Below, one piece after another: positions 9,301-19,101 of a stretch of DNA of 64,000 bases. How positions within the stretch are numbered: position 1 is the stretch's first letter; every line of letters starts with the position of its first letter. The DNA comes from Mycoavidus cysteinexigens (lineage in GTDB: Bacteria > Pseudomonadota > Gammaproteobacteria > Burkholderiales > Burkholderiaceae), in the NCBI RefSeq assembly GCF_003966915.1, contig NZ_AP018150.1:744001-808000 (forward strand). Reading direction: 5' to 3'. The notes below the pieces were generated by a model. That model was not told the origin of the DNA. It saw only the letters and a program-made list of their open reading frames with translations, and searched no databases. A program made the position numbers and the translations under genes.

Positions 9301-10422
9301 AGCCTTGCGTTTTCCCCAAATGGCGATTGGTTGGCGTCTGCCAGCGATGATGAAGCGGTGCTGCTGCTGGGCCTTACATCTAGTGCTCAAGAGCTTACAG
9401 ATACCTATGTCGAGCATGAGGAAAATGTGACTAGTGTTGCGTTTTCCCCAAATGGCGATTTGTTGGCATCTGGGGGTTGGGATAACACAGTGAAGCTGTG
9501 GAGTTTTATGTCTGGCACTTGGAGTTTTGTATGCGCCTTTAAGCATGATAATTGGGTGAGGGGGATAGCGTTTTCTCCTCATGGCGATTGGCTGGCGTCT
9601 GGAAGCGACGATAAAACAGTAAAACTGTGGTGTGTTTTGTCGAGGAAGCTTGAACATACTTATAGCGGGCACGAGTCTTTAGTGATGAGTGTCGCATTTT
9701 CTCCGAACGGTCTATGGATTGCGTCTGGAGGCGATGATAAGAGTGTGAGGCTATGGGGAGGATTGAGTCCACGTGAGCTTCTGCATACCTATTCCGGGCA
9801 TTGGCAGGGAGTGAAGAGCATTGCGTTTTCTCCTGATAGTGATTGGCTGGCGTCTGGGAGTAACGATAATACGGTGAGAATTTGGTCTGTTCAAAAGGGA
9901 GATTGCCAGGCAATAATTCGAGGTTTTATCGGGCCTGTCTATTCAGTTAAGTGGAAAATCATGCCGGATGGAAATTTCATGCTTGCTACTGCAGGGCTTG
10001 ATACAACTATTCGTTTTTGGCGAATTCTTCGTGATAGCTTAGGTGAAATAGATCAAGTATTGTTAGAGTGGGCTTCGGAGCAAAGAACCTTAGTCGCTTC
10101 GGATGCATTGATTGGAGCAGCGCGCAACTTAAGCTCTGAAAATGAGGCATTGCTGATAGAGCGAGGTGCCATAGATTTTTTCGAAGAGGATTCGGATAAA
10201 TCATCCTCTGAGTTGGGCGAGCTTGGTGAGGTAAGCTTAGAGTCGGATGGCGATGATTTTACTGAATCAGATACGAATCGATATTCGTGGCCTGAGGGGG
10301 AATTAGTTGAGGAGGGGGCGCCTGACACTGAATCTTCCGCGAAAAAAAGAGTTCATTCTACAAGTTCAATCCCTTCAGGGATAAATAGAAAGAAAGGAAA
10401 GGGCGATGATAGTTTCCTATGA
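6325..10422 (+). CDS. NACHT / pentapeptide / 14-blade WD40 protein with nuclear-signal-like tail
   Basis: This 1365-residue STAND-type NTPase has a Ser/Thr-rich N-terminus. A short beta motif at about residues 59-86 (SGSNHQVEVHYHGTPLDL) is followed by the NACHT domain with Walker A GEAGSGKST (175-183), Walker B FIFILDGYDE and IISSRPEYL. A helical arm follows (YRFIHKSLRDYFVARALW). Pentapeptide-like repeats lie at about 580-633 and 14 WD40 blades at about 634-1240. The conserved tail is present (NLSSENEALLIERGA). An extra C-terminal extension is strongly acidic and then basic, with KKR-x12-RKKGK at 1340-1359. The start is uncertain: no ribosome site is obvious, and ATG codons at 6343 or 6355 are alternatives. 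NACHT usually drives nucleotide-dependent oligomerisation, and the propellers sense a ligand. Confidence 0.88.
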   Translation: MTTHQKMITSMLPINQSKSTQPSLTSSFSQSTSAFSNTVARPDSTDRIYEPAESVTQVSTGLVSIPVSGSNHQVEVHYHGTPLDLRLLETLIQQQNLVLQPNTTSLATLGEGIKTMRKTYLSGLHDDETIRDALSLYVAPEGKAVNSGESGERFDLNSKFNTFLESDKKVFLLLGEAGSGKSTFNRYLARDLWEKYEQANEKKDERIPVFIQLTTLEDPNKNLLTEFFSEEGFSKEQIQQLRQSRRFIFILDGYDEIKHRQRAFYTDNKLDKWDAKVIISSRPEYLGASYQSKFYPSGQARVFEECELAPFSESAIEDYVERHIRHAQDPKWNADQYQSALAHPDLQALIGNPFLLKIVLQVLPSLGSEEGSSNQRSYTRIALYEQFAKNWFDRSQNRLQGIQLTKEEQKTFNRLAEEDFIQHGIHFSQEFALALYEKQVLVATYLPSAPDQAQEWRNFLGNDDEKKRLLRFNAPLSRQEDQYRFIHKSLRDYFVARALWEELAAGGKIEAFSRFNRLNIVNDPAILQFLAEGVRQESQLETRLLSVVEQSKGEEGAQFEKAAANALTLLVKSNVQLINKDFSGIRVPEADLSYGLFDHTQFKGADLRKVNWRGAWLRGVNLNGADLKGVELGERPTLEMGGKVDACCYSPDGDWFAVAGDSGVIQLYETVSMQRVHTYEGHKEKVTSVAFSKNSHWLASGSYDSTVKLWSMNVLGSRRLAYTYKGHEKEVASVAFSPNGDWLASGSWDRTVKLWGVLDPHGLAHIYKGHEKEVTSVAFSPDGLWIASGSSDCTVKLWHALYVDEPAYTYVGHKDEVASVAFSPKGDWLASGSYDNTAKLWSTSGTRELAHTYAGHDFLVMSVAFSPDGHWLVTGSMDFTVKLWDVLGVRRLVHTYAGHEETVNSVAFSPGGQWVASGGDDWTVKLWSVLSTHEFRHITDAGHKGAVNSIAFSRDGDWLASGSDDKTLKLWSVLGAGGLRHVATAWHDCVVNSLAFSPNGDWLASASDDEAVLLLGLTSSAQELTDTYVEHEENVTSVAFSPNGDLLASGGWDNTVKLWSFMSGTWSFVCAFKHDNWVRGIAFSPHGDWLASGSDDKTVKLWCVLSRKLEHTYSGHESLVMSVAFSPNGLWIASGGDDKSVRLWGGLSPRELLHTYSGHWQGVKSIAFSPDSDWLASGSNDNTVRIWSVQKGDCQAIIRGFIGPVYSVKWKIMPDGNFMLATAGLDTTIRFWRILRDSLGEIDQVLLEWASEQRTLVASDALIGAARNLSSENEALLIERGAIDFFEEDSDKSSSELGELGEVSLESDGDDFTESDTNRYSWPEGELVEEGAPDTESSAKKRVHSTSSIPSGINRKKGKGDDSFL

Positions 10423-10914
10423 ATGCTTTGTAACTTGCCGGTGACGCGTTCTCAGTCTAAACGCCTTAGCGGACATCGGCAGTAGATGCATCGGCTTTGA
10501 CCATGGCAACCGAAATGTTGTCGGGTCCTCGGTTAAATTCGGGAAGGTCAACGCTGGATTTCGCGTTAGGGAAAAGGATGAAACACTGACTTGCAAGCCA
10601 GTGGCACATACTTTTTCAGCACCGTGGATCCATGCTGGCGCACTATGCTCATGAGTTGGGGCCGAGACAGGCCAATAAGTGGATTAAGTTTTATCAGCCA
10701 TCATGGCGTAACTGCTACGCAGAGGAGGGCGTATCGACTTCCTGATGAATAGAAGATACACGTGGTAAATTCGATTGACAATACCCATGCGGATGGCATC
10801 GCCACTACAGTATAATGTGCAACCAGCCTTATGCGTGGGTAGTTTTCACAACGTGTCCACTGCCATGTTTATCAAAAAGAAATTGATCGGATAGCGAGTA
10901 AAAAAATATTATTT
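10423..10914. other. Decayed intergenic region upstream of lepA
   Basis: This stretch of 492 bases has no long open frame. In related genomes the space before lepA usually holds stress-protease or glutaredoxin genes. The mixed base composition and short broken frames here suggest remnants, but I could not recognise any. The lepA promoter should lie within the last 100 bases. Confidence 0.4.
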
Positions 10915-12708
10915 ATGAAGGATATAAGAAATTTTTCGATTATCGCCCATATCGATCACGGCAAATCCACGCTTGCTGACCGTATCATTCAGTTGTGCGG
11001 AGGTCTTTCTGCACGCGAAATGGAAACTCAAGTGCTGGATTCAATGGCGCTGGAGCGCGAGCGCGGCATCACGATTAAAGCGCAAACCGCGGCGCTGACT
11101 TATCGCGCGCGTGATGGCGAAACCTATTATCTCAATTTGATCGATACGCCAGGGCATGTGGATTTTTCATATGAAGTCAGTCGCTCGCTATCGGCGTGCG
11201 AGGGCGCTTTATTAGTGGTTGACGCCAGTCAAGGGGTTGAAGCGCAAACGGTCGCGAATTGTTATACGGCCATTGAACTTGGCGTCGAAGTCGTGCCGGT
11301 ATTGAATAAAATCGACTTGCCGGCAGCCAATTGTCCACAGGCCATTGAAGAAATTGAAGAAGTAATTGGGATTGACGCCGCCGATGCAGTGCGCTGTAGC
11401 GCAAAGACGGGCGAAGGCGTAATCGATGTATTAGAAGCGTTAATTACAAAAGTACCGCCGCCAGTCGGAGATCCGCAAGCGCCGTTGCAAGCGTTGATTA
11501 TCGACTCTTGGTTTGATAATTATGTTGGCGTGGTGATTCTGGTGCGCATTGTGAATGGCACTTTGCGCCCCAAAGATCGGATTGTGCTGATGGCGACCGG
11601 AGCCCAGTTTCCAGTTGAGCACATCGGTGTCTTTACGCCAAAATCTCAAGCTAGAGAATCGCTCTCGGCTGGGCAAGTGGGTTTCATTATCGCCGGCATT
11701 AAAGCACTGACTGTAGCTAAAGTAGGGGATACGGTCAGTCATGCAAATAAACCGGCACTAGCGCCGCTGCCTGGTTTCAAGGAAGTTAAACCACAGGTGT
11801 TTGCTGGTTTATATCCAGTTGAAGCCAATCAATATGAAGCACTGCGCGAATCGCTTGAGAAACTTAAACTCAATGATGCATCGTTGCAGTATGAGCCGGA
11901 AGTTTCGCAGGCGTTAGGCTTTGGTTTTAGATGTGGCTTTCTTGGCCTGCTCCATATGGAAATTGTGCAAGAGCGGCTAGAGCGCGAGTTCGGTATGGAT
12001 CTGATCACTACTGCGCCGACGGTGATATATGAAGTGAGGCAAAATAATGGCGAGCTGACGGTGGTTGAAAACCCCGCTAAGCTGCCTGAGCCCTCAAAAA
12101 TCGAAGAAATCCGCGAACCGATCGTCACCGTGAATCTCTATATGCCACAAGAATATGTCGGCTCGGTGATTACGCTATGTACGCAAAAGCGCGGCATGCA
12201 AATCGATATGGTCTACCGTGGCCGCCAAGTTCAGCTCATTTATGAAATGCCCATGGCTGAAATCGTGCTAGATTTTTTCGATAAACTTAAATCAGTCTCG
12301 CGCGGCTATGCTTCAATGGAATATGAGTTTAAAGAATATCGTCCCGCCGATGTGGTGAAAGTCGATATGTTGATTAACGGCGAGAAAGTGGACGCGCTAT
12401 CAGTCATTGTGCATCGCTCCCAAAGCCAGTTTCGCGGGCGTCAGGTAGCGGCCAAAATGCGCGAAATTATTCCGCGCCAAATGTATGATGTAGCGATTCA
12501 AGCGGCAATCAGCTCGCATATTATCGCGCGTGAAAATATTAAAGCATTGCGTAAAAATGTGCTGGCGAAATGCTACGGTGGCGATATTTCACGGAAAAAG
12601 AAATTGCTAGAAAAGCAAAAAGAGGGTAAAAAGCGAATGAAACAAGTTGGTAGCGTTGAAATTCCGCAAGAAGCATTTCTTGCCATTCTTCGTGTAGAAG
12701 ATAAATAA
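10915..12708 (+). CDS. lepA: Translation elongation factor 4 (LepA)
   Basis: LepA is a ribosome-binding GTPase that remodels stalled or misassembled ribosomes. The 597 residues match the family length. The G1 motif AHIDHGKST is at about residues 11-19, G3 DTPGH follows, and G4 NKID is near 130. The signature C-terminal domain is present, with [22 protein letters not shown] and the basic end [19 protein letters not shown] (given here only in part as [10 protein letters not shown]). It is the first gene of the lepA-lepB pair, with a gap of 23 bases to lepB. Confidence 0.97.
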   Translation: MKDIRNFSIIAHIDHGKSTLADRIIQLCGGLSAREMETQVLDSMALERERGITIKAQTAALTYRARDGETYYLNLIDTPGHVDFSYEVSRSLSACEGALLVVDASQGVEAQTVANCYTAIELGVEVVPVLNKIDLPAANCPQAIEEIEEVIGIDAADAVRCSAKTGEGVIDVLEALITKVPPPVGDPQAPLQALIIDSWFDNYVGVVILVRIVNGTLRPKDRIVLMATGAQFPVEHIGVFTPKSQARESLSAGQVGFIIAGIKALTVAKVGDTVSHANKPALAPLPGFKEVKPQVFAGLYPVEANQYEALRESLEKLKLNDASLQYEPEVSQALGFGFRCGFLGLLHMEIVQERLEREFGMDLITTAPTVIYEVRQNNGELTVVENPAKLPEPSKIEEIREPIVTVNLYMPQEYVGSVITLCTQKRGMQIDMVYRGRQVQLIYEMPMAEIVLDFFDKLKSVSRGYASMEYEFKEYRPADVVKVDMLINGEKVDALSVIVHRSQSQFRGRQVAAKMREIIPRQMYDVAIQAAISSHIIARENIKALRKNVLAKCYGGDISRKKKLLEKQKEGKKRMKQVGSVEIPQEAFLAILRVEDK

Positions 12709-12731
12709 AGTCGCTATAAGAGTAAATTTTC

Positions 12732-13619
12732 ATGAATTTTGCCCTGATTCTTTTTATTTTGGTGCTCGTAACGGGGCTTGCTTGGCTAGTTGAAAAAATA
12801 ATATTGCTGCCGCGCCGCCGTCAGATGGCCAAGCAGATACTCGAAGAATACGATCGTCAACTGGAGCAGTTCGATAGCGTGACTGACAGCATGACGGCGA
12901 CGCGGGCTCGGCTGCATAGAGACGCATTGCAGCAACCCTGGTGGCTTGAATATTCAGCCAACTTTTTCCCGGTTATTTTGGTGGTTTTTTTACTGCGCTC
13001 TTTTGTCGTCGAGCCGTTTAAGATTCCGTCTAGCTCCATGCTACCTACCTTGCTAGCAGGCGATTTTATTCTAGTGAATAAATTTAATTATGGCATGCGC
13101 TTGCCGGTATTGAATAAAAAAATAATTGAAAACCGTAATCCAGAGCGTGGCGATGTGGTGGTGTTTCGTTACCCCAAAGATGAATCGATTGATTACATCA
13201 AACGGGTGATCGGCGTGCCCGGCGATACAGTTGCGTATCTAGACAAAAATCTGACCATCAACGGTCAGGCTGTGCGCCAAACTCCATTGCCGGATTATTT
13301 TGACGAAGAACGGATAAGCTACGCTAAGCATTACCAGCAAACCATCGGCAATAAAACAAACGCAATTCTAAACAGCCCGGGCGCGCCCTCGTTTATCATC
13401 GGCGCAGATGATTTTCCGTTCCGGGACCAATGCACGTATAGTAACGATGGCGTAGTCTGCAAGGTGCCGCCCGGTCACTATTTTGTGATGGGTGACAATC
13501 GAGACAACAGTGCAGATAGTCGTTTCTGGGGCTTTGTGCCGGATCGTAATTTGGTTGGTAGAGCTTTCTTTATTTGGCTTAATTTTAGCCATTTGAAACG
13601 AATTGGCTATTTTAATTAA
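12732..13619 (+). CDS. lepB: Signal peptidase I
   Basis: LepB cleaves signal peptides of exported proteins at the outer face of the inner membrane. The 295-residue protein has an N-terminal transmembrane helix (MNFALILFILVLVTGLAWLV) and a second one near residues 75-95. The catalytic Ser is in PSSSMLPTLL and the catalytic Lys in DYIKRVIGVPGD. The conserved box GHYFVMGDNRDNSADSRFWG follows. It lies 23 bases after lepA and probably shares its transcript. Confidence 0.96.
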   Translation: MNFALILFILVLVTGLAWLVEKIILLPRRRQMAKQILEEYDRQLEQFDSVTDSMTATRARLHRDALQQPWWLEYSANFFPVILVVFLLRSFVVEPFKIPSSSMLPTLLAGDFILVNKFNYGMRLPVLNKKIIENRNPERGDVVVFRYPKDESIDYIKRVIGVPGDTVAYLDKNLTINGQAVRQTPLPDYFDEERISYAKHYQQTIGNKTNAILNSPGAPSFIIGADDFPFRDQCTYSNDGVVCKVPPGHYFVMGDNRDNSADSRFWGFVPDRNLVGRAFFIWLNFSHLKRIGYFN

Positions 13620-13721
13620 TGGTGTGATTGTTCTTACTGGCAGATATGGCATCTGACCAAAAACTGCCCGCCACCGCTAGGTGTTTTAGCCGTGCGCATG
13701 GGTTGCGTTATACTTAGCGTT

Positions 13722-14480
13722 ATGCCCTTATTCTCGCTAGAAAGCCGGCTGCATTATGTATTCCGTAACAAGGGATATTTGCAGCAGGCTATGACCCACC
13801 GCAGCCATAGCGCAAACCATAACGAACGGCTGGAATTTCTCGGCGATTCGATCTTGAATTGCACGGTAGCGGCGCTGCTATTTAAACGCTTCTCGACATT
13901 AAACGAGGGCGATTTGTCGCGGGTGCGTGCGAATTTAGTGAAGCAACAGTCGCTTTATGAAATCGCCAAATCGCTCAATCTTGCCGAAGCGCTGCGCTTG
14001 GGCGAGGGAGAATTAAAAAGCGGTGGCAGCCGGCGGCCGTCGATTTTAGCGGATACGCTTGAGGCCATTTTAGGCGCAGTTTATTTAGATGGTGGCTTTG
14101 CCGCTGCGCAAACTGTAATTGAAAATCTCTATGCGCCGATCGTTGAGCAGATTAACCCTGAGACGCTAGGTAAAGACGCAAAAACTCTCTTGCAAGAGTC
14201 TTTGCAAGGCCGCAAAGTCCCGTTGCCGCACTATACTGTAGTGGCGACTCGAGGGGCTGCCCATAGCCAGCAGTTTGAGGTTGAATGCGCGGTGCCTCTG
14301 TATGAGATAAAAGTATTTGGCGTTGGAACCAGCCGGCGCGCGGCTGAGCAAGCTGCGGCAACGTGTGCGTTAGAAGCGCTGCAAATTTTGCCGGCCGCGG
14401 CGGTCGCTAAACCAAAGCGCGAAAAACACGCACGCCAGCCAAAACCCAGTGTGCTGGGTAAAACAAAAGTAAAGTTGTAA
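13722..14480 (+). CDS. rnc: Ribonuclease III
   Basis: RNase III cuts double-stranded RNA in rRNA processing and mRNA turnover. The start at ATG 13722 ([10 protein letters not shown]) gives 252 residues and agrees with the family. An upstream GTG at 13692 would add ten residues with no family support. The catalytic signature [10 protein letters not shown] is at about residues 35-44. A second acidic cluster is in [19 protein letters not shown] double-stranded RNA-binding domain occupies about residues 155-225. The basic C-terminus ([12 protein letters not shown]) is a common extension. It is followed closely by era. Confidence 0.95.
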   Translation: MPLFSLESRLHYVFRNKGYLQQAMTHRSHSANHNERLEFLGDSILNCTVAALLFKRFSTLNEGDLSRVRANLVKQQSLYEIAKSLNLAEALRLGEGELKSGGSRRPSILADTLEAILGAVYLDGGFAAAQTVIENLYAPIVEQINPETLGKDAKTLLQESLQGRKVPLPHYTVVATRGAAHSQQFEVECAVPLYEIKVFGVGTSRRAAEQAAATCALEALQILPAAAVAKPKREKHARQPKPSVLGKTKVKL

Positions 14481-14499
14481 TCGAATTTGAGAAGTGATA

Positions 14500-15393
14500 A
14501 TGAATCTTTCTACTGATTTCCATTGTGGCACGATTGCGATCATTGGTCGGCCCAATGTTGGCAAGTCCACTCTGCTGAATGCGCTGGTCGGCCATAAAAT
14601 CAGCATTACCTCGCGCAAGGCCCAAACCACGCGGCATCGAATCACCGGCATTCGAACTTTGCCTGATGCACAATATATTTTTGTCGATACGCCTGGTTTT
14701 CAGACTCAATATAGCGGGATGCTAAACCGATCGTTAAATCGCACCGTGGCCGGCGCAATTCATTCGGTTGATCTCGTATTGTTTGTGATTGAGGCCGGGC
14801 AGTTTGGGGTAGAAGACCAAAAAGTGCTGGATTTGATTCCGCTCGAGGTGCCAACACTATTGATCATAAATAAGCTCGATCGGATGGCGGACAAAGCCAA
14901 ACTCTTCCCGTTTTTGAAAAAAATGGGCGCATTGCGCAACTTTGGCGAGATTGTGCCGCTCTCAGCCAAGCGCGCGGACGATATGCAGAAATTACTCACC
15001 CTAGTGCGCCCCCGTCTGCCGCTAGGTGAAGCCATTTATGCTGAAGATGATTTAACCGATCGTAGCGAGCGTTTTCTCGCGGCTGAAATTTTGCGCGAAA
15101 AAATCTTTCGCTGGACCGGGGATGAGCTTCCCTACACCAGTACGGTGGTGATTGAAAAATATGAACAAGAAGGTCGCTTGCGCCGCATTTTCGCGACGAT
15201 TTTAGTTGAACGCGATAGCCATAAGGCAATGCTGATTGGGAGTAAAGGCGAAAAGCTAAAACAGATCAGCAGCGAAGCCCGCATGGATATTGAAAAATGC
15301 CTTGACGCTCGGGTCTATTTAGAGGTGTGGATCAAAGTCAAAAGTGGTTGGGCGGCTGATGCGGCGAGCCTAAAATCATATGGCTATGAATGA
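14500..15393 (+). CDS. era: GTPase Era
   Basis: Era binds 16S rRNA and assists 30S assembly. The ATG at 14500, with GAGAAG six bases upstream, is preferred over GTG 14494. The protein has 297 residues. It has G1 GRPNVGKST, the effector region [10 protein letters not shown]3 DTPGF and G4 NKLD. The C-terminal KH domain carries the RNA-binding loop [11 protein letters not shown]. The end overlaps recO by 14 bases, which indicates translational coupling. Confidence 0.96.
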   Translation: MNLSTDFHCGTIAIIGRPNVGKSTLLNALVGHKISITSRKAQTTRHRITGIRTLPDAQYIFVDTPGFQTQYSGMLNRSLNRTVAGAIHSVDLVLFVIEAGQFGVEDQKVLDLIPLEVPTLLIINKLDRMADKAKLFPFLKKMGALRNFGEIVPLSAKRADDMQKLLTLVRPRLPLGEAIYAEDDLTDRSERFLAAEILREKIFRWTGDELPYTSTVVIEKYEQEGRLRRIFATILVERDSHKAMLIGSKGEKLKQISSEARMDIEKCLDARVYLEVWIKVKSGWAADAASLKSYGYE

Positions 15394-16186
15394 GGCAGCC
15401 CCGCTACTTCCGGCAACGCTCGCACAAACCCTTTCAAGCCAACCTGGTCAGCGCACGGCGATGCGCCAGGAGCGCCGCGTAGCGGAGCAACCCGGTTTCG
15501 TATTGCATAGTTACCCACATCGTGAAACGAGCGTAGTGATCGATGTATTGAGTCGTGATTACGGGCGGCTTGCATTAATTGCAAAAGGCGCTAAGCGCCC
15601 TTATTCAACTTTGCGCGGCGTGCTACAAACGTTTCAACCTTTAGCGCTCTCCTGGGCTGGCAAATCGGAACTACGCACACTCACCGGTGCTGAATGGGTT
15701 GGCGGCATGCCGCCGCTAGCGGGTCATGCGTTGCTATGCGGTTTTTATGCGAATGAACTCCTGCTTAAATTCTGTGCACGTGAAGATCCATGTGAACGGC
15801 TTTTTGACCATTATGTATTAACTTTGACGCGGCTGGGCGCTGGCGCGCCGCCAGTGCAAGCGCTGCGTTCCTTTGAGCGGATCCTCTTGCGCGAGACAGG
15901 CTACGCCAGCGCTTTTGATGCTCTTGCCGGTACGCGTCAGCCCGTGGCTGCAGATGGGACCTATGTCTTTGATCCAGAGCGGGGCGTACGCGTGGCGCAT
16001 GGCACGGAACCTGCGCAGTGGCCGGTGATCGCGGGGCAAACCTTAATCGATATGGAGCGTGACGAATATACGCGCGCCTTAACCCTGACGCAAAGTAAGC
16101 AACTGATGCGTTTTTTACTGCATCACCATCTTGGGGGCGCGGTGCTGAATACGCGCCAAATTTTGCTCGATCTACACACGTTATGA
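15380..16186 (+). CDS. recO: DNA repair protein RecO
   Basis: RecO loads RecA with RecR and anneals single strands in the RecF pathway. The 268 residues include an N-terminal OB-fold ([20 protein letters not shown], then [12 protein letters not shown]) and a helical C-terminal half ([22 protein letters not shown]). The family zinc cysteines are absent, as is common in proteobacterial RecO. The start overlaps era, and the stop overlaps the pdxJ start as ATGA. A second in-frame ATG at 15386 is possible. Confidence 0.93.
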   Translation: MAMNEAAPLLPATLAQTLSSQPGQRTAMRQERRVAEQPGFVLHSYPHRETSVVIDVLSRDYGRLALIAKGAKRPYSTLRGVLQTFQPLALSWAGKSELRTLTGAEWVGGMPPLAGHALLCGFYANELLLKFCAREDPCERLFDHYVLTLTRLGAGAPPVQALRSFERILLRETGYASAFDALAGTRQPVAADGTYVFDPERGVRVAHGTEPAQWPVIAGQTLIDMERDEYTRALTLTQSKQLMRFLLHHHLGGAVLNTRQILLDLHTL

Positions 16187-16953
16187 GCCTTTTGTTTCCC
16201 TCTGCTGTTAGCCCTGACTTGGGGGTCAATATTGACCATGTGGCGACCTTGCGCAATGCGCGTGGCGTCAACTACCCTGATCCGTTGCAGGCGGCGCTAG
16301 CGGCTGAAGCCGCCGGTGCTGACGTGATTACGCTCCACTTGCGCGAAGATCGTCGGCATATCCGCGACGCGGACGTGCGTGCTTTGCGTCCATTGTTGCA
16401 AACTAGAATGAATCTGGAGTGTGCGCTGACGCCAGAAATGTTGGCGATTGCGTGCGCTATCCAGCCCCAAGACGTATGCTTGGTGCCAGAGAAACGGCAA
16501 GAGTTAACCACCGAAGGCGGCCTTGAGATCGCCGGTCAGTTGAATCAAATCAAAACCGCGTGCCGCCAGCTTGCAGAGGCAGGAATTCGCGTGTCACTCT
16601 TTATTGATCCCGATGCCACCCAGATCCACGCAGCGCGTGAAACGCTGGCGCCAGTGATTGAGTTGCATACAGGTCGTTACGCGGCAGCGTGTAACGCAGA
16701 CGAGCGCGCCCTAGAGCTTGAACGCATCGCGCGCGGGGCGGAACTTGGCGTTGCGCTTGGACTCAAGGTCAATGCTGGGCATGGGTTGCATTATTCAAAT
16801 GTGCAGCCGATCGCGGCCCTGGCTAATATTGCGGAGCTTAATATCGGCCATGCAATTGTCTCTCATGCCTTATTCGTTGGCTGGGAAAACGCCGTGCGCG
16901 AAATGAAAGCGCTGATGGTGACTGCGCGGCTGGCCGCACAAACCCAGGCTTAG
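16183..16953 (+). CDS. pdxJ: Pyridoxine 5'-phosphate synthase
   Basis: PdxJ condenses 3-amino-2-oxopropyl phosphate with deoxyxylulose 5-phosphate to form pyridoxine phosphate. The 256-residue TIM barrel has [16 protein letters not shown] near the start, [21 protein letters not shown] and [12 protein letters not shown], which hold the substrate-binding residues. The ATGA overlap with recO shows coupling. Confidence 0.96.
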   Translation: MSLLFPSAVSPDLGVNIDHVATLRNARGVNYPDPLQAALAAEAAGADVITLHLREDRRHIRDADVRALRPLLQTRMNLECALTPEMLAIACAIQPQDVCLVPEKRQELTTEGGLEIAGQLNQIKTACRQLAEAGIRVSLFIDPDATQIHAARETLAPVIELHTGRYAAACNADERALELERIARGAELGVALGLKVNAGHGLHYSNVQPIAALANIAELNIGHAIVSHALFVGWENAVREMKALMVTARLAAQTQA

Positions 16954-16962
16954 GGAGGATAA

Positions 16963-17367
16963 ATGATCTATGGAATTGGGACGGATATTATCCATCTAGA
17001 GCGAGTCGCCGGCGTGCTTGAGCGTACCGCTGGCCGTTTTGCAGAAAAAGTGCTGGGTCCAGATGAATTGGTAAAATATCGTGCGCGCGCGGTGCGTTCC
17101 GAAGTGCGTGGGCTGGCTTTTCTGGCTACGCGCTTTGCCGTCAAAGAGGCCTTCTCCAAAGCGATTGGACTCGGTATGCACTGGCCCATGACTTGGCGTG
17201 CGCTGCAAACCCTGAATGAGCCAAGTGGTCGCCCGATTGCGGTAGCGCTTGGGGAGTTGGCGGATTGGTTGGCTGCGCGGCGCATTCAGACCCATGTAAC
17301 CATCAGTGACGAGCGTGAATATGCGCTTGCCTTCGTCATTGCCGAACAAGATAAAACCCATGTCTAA
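16963..17367 (+). CDS. acpS: Holo-[acyl-carrier-protein] synthase
   Basis: AcpS transfers phosphopantetheine from CoA to acyl carrier protein. The 134 residues carry the two family motifs, [12 protein letters not shown] with the metal-binding Asp and [13 protein letters not shown] with the catalytic Glu/Lys. GGAGG lies seven bases before the ATG. Its last codons overlap the nagZ start by 8 bases. Confidence 0.95.
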   Translation: MIYGIGTDIIHLERVAGVLERTAGRFAEKVLGPDELVKYRARAVRSEVRGLAFLATRFAVKEAFSKAIGLGMHWPMTWRALQTLNEPSGRPIAVALGELADWLAARRIQTHVTISDEREYALAFVIAEQDKTHV

Positions 17368-18397
17368 TCCGTCTGCTTATACGTTAGGGCCTGTGGTGCT
17401 GGATGTTGCAGGCACTGAATTGACCGATGAAGAAATCCGCCGGCTTGTGCATCCGCTCACCGGGGGCGTTATCTTATTTGCCCGCAATTTTCAGAGTCGA
17501 GCGCAGTTGGTGGCGCTAACGGCGCATATTCGCGCGGTGCGCAGCGATTTACTGATCACGGTGGATCATGAAGGCGGCAGGGTACAGCGCTTCAAAACTG
17601 ATGGCTTTACGCCGTTGCCCGCCATGCGCCGTCTAGGCGAGCTGTGGGAGCAAGATATGTTGCTCGCAGCCCGCGCCGCAACTGCGGTGGGCTATATCTT
17701 AGCTACGGAATTGCGCGCCAGTAACATTGATTTGAGCTTCACACCCTTATTGGATTTGGATTATGGGCAATCAAAAGCGATTGGCAATCGGTCTTTGCAC
17801 CATGATGCACGCGTGGTCGCGTTACTGGCAAAAAATCTAAACCATGGCCTTGCATTAGCGGGTATGGCCAACTGCGGCAAACATTTTCCGGGTCATGGTT
17901 TTGTTGAAGCGGATTCACATTATGCCATGCCGGTGGATAACCGCGCGCTGGCTGATCTTTTGCACGATACGCAGCCATACAGTTGGCTAGATTTATCTCT
18001 CACCGCTGTGATGCCGGCGCATATCGTATACCCAGCAGTGGATGTGCGGCCGGCGGGTTTCTCAAAAATCTGGCTTCAGCAAATATTGCGTGACCAGCTC
18101 GGCTTTACCGGCACGATTTTAAGCGATGATTTATCGATGGAAGGCGCGCGGGCGATAGGTGGCTTCGTCGAGAGCGCGCAAGCCGCGCTGGAGGCGGGTT
18201 GCGATATGGTGCTGGTGTGTAACCGGCCACAAGAGGCAGAGCGTGTGCTGTCTGAATTACGTTACACGCCTTGCGCCATTTCAGCGCGCCGGATTCAACG
18301 CCTGGCCGCGCGTGGCGAGGCATTGCCTTGGCATGAGCTTAAGCAACATCCGCAATATCTAGCGGCGCAAGCATTATTAGCCGAGCTTGCGCTTTGA
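17360..18397 (+). CDS. nagZ: Beta-N-acetylhexosaminidase NagZ
   Basis: This is a cytoplasmic glycoside hydrolase family 3 enzyme that removes N-acetylglucosamine from recycled muropeptides. The ATG at 17360 ([10 protein letters not shown]) gives 345 residues, and the start overlaps the acpS stop. [11 protein letters not shown], the loop [15 protein letters not shown] with the catalytic His, and the nucleophile Asp in [12 protein letters not shown] are all present. It ends the lepA-to-nagZ block. Confidence 0.95.
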   Translation: MSNPSAYTLGPVVLDVAGTELTDEEIRRLVHPLTGGVILFARNFQSRAQLVALTAHIRAVRSDLLITVDHEGGRVQRFKTDGFTPLPAMRRLGELWEQDMLLAARAATAVGYILATELRASNIDLSFTPLLDLDYGQSKAIGNRSLHHDARVVALLAKNLNHGLALAGMANCGKHFPGHGFVEADSHYAMPVDNRALADLLHDTQPYSWLDLSLTAVMPAHIVYPAVDVRPAGFSKIWLQQILRDQLGFTGTILSDDLSMEGARAIGGFVESAQAALEAGCDMVLVCNRPQEAERVLSELRYTPCAISARRIQRLAARGEALPWHELKQHPQYLAAQALLAELAL

Positions 18398-18430
18398 AAA
18401 AACCGTGCAGACCATCCTTGGTCTTCACGG
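18397..18430 (-). terminator. Rho-independent terminator of efp
   Basis: On the minus strand a hairpin (CCGTGAAGACCA paired with TGGTCTGCACGG, one mismatch) is followed directly by six T residues. It ends efp transcription and lies just beyond the convergent nagZ stop. Confidence 0.8.
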
Positions 18431-18441
18431 CTTACGATTGA

Positions 18442-18999
18442 TTAGGCGCGGCTACGATACTCATGCGTGCGCGTGTCGATTTCAATCTTATCCCCAATAT
18501 TGCAAAAAAGCGGTACTTGAAGCTCCATCCCAGTGGAAAGTTTTGCGTTTTTTAGCACTTTGCCCGATGACGTATCGCCTTTCACCGCAGGTTCAGTATA
18601 GATAATCTCACGAACTAAGATTGTGGGTAATTCAACTGAAATTGCCTTGCCATTATAGAAAACCACGTCGCACTTCATGCCTGCCTCAAGGTAATGCAAT
18701 GCATCCCCTAAATTTTCTTGCTCGACTTCATATTGGTTATAGTCAGCATCCATGAATACATACATCGGATCGGCAAAGTACGAATAGGTCACTTCTTTTC
18801 GTTCCAGCACAATATCTTCAAATTTATCATCTGCTTTATAAACAGATTCCATGCCTGCGCCGGTCAGCAAATTGCTCATTTTCATTTTAACCACGGCGGA
18901 ATTACGGCCGGATTTATTATATTCAGTTTTTTGCACCACCATTGGATCGGAGCCGACCATGATGACGTTGCCGATGCGGAGTTCTTGAGCGATTTTCAT
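18442..18999 (-). CDS. efp: Elongation factor P
   Basis: EF-P relieves ribosome stalling at polyproline. The 185 residues have the usual three-domain length. The tip loop is YNKSGRNSA, with Arg at exactly position 32. That residue is rhamnosylated in species that have EarP, instead of the beta-lysylated Lys of E. coli. EarP is encoded immediately upstream on the same strand, which supports this type. Confidence 0.97.
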   Translation of the reverse strand: MKIAQELRIGNVIMVGSDPMVVQKTEYNKSGRNSAVVKMKMSNLLTGAGMESVYKADDKFEDIVLERKEVTYSYFADPMYVFMDADYNQYEVEQENLGDALHYLEAGMKCDVVFYNGKAISVELPTILVREIIYTEPAVKGDTSSGKVLKNAKLSTGMELQVPLFCNIGDKIEIDTRTHEYRSRA

Positions 19000-19101
19000 A
19001 AAAGTCCTGTGCCAATAAATCTCGTACCTTAGTTGCGCGCAAAAAATGCGAGCCTTACAAGATACGCTATATATTGTTTATGAGTTTAAAAAATGATGTA
19101 T

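Noticed and set aside
9009-9913. Minus-strand frames inside the 6325 WD40 region
   Set aside because: They mirror the WD40 repeats and carry no independent signals.
17306-17359. Upstream start for nagZ inside acpS
   Set aside because: The extra 18 residues are out-of-frame acpS sequence. The family start and the usual short overlap support ATG 17360.
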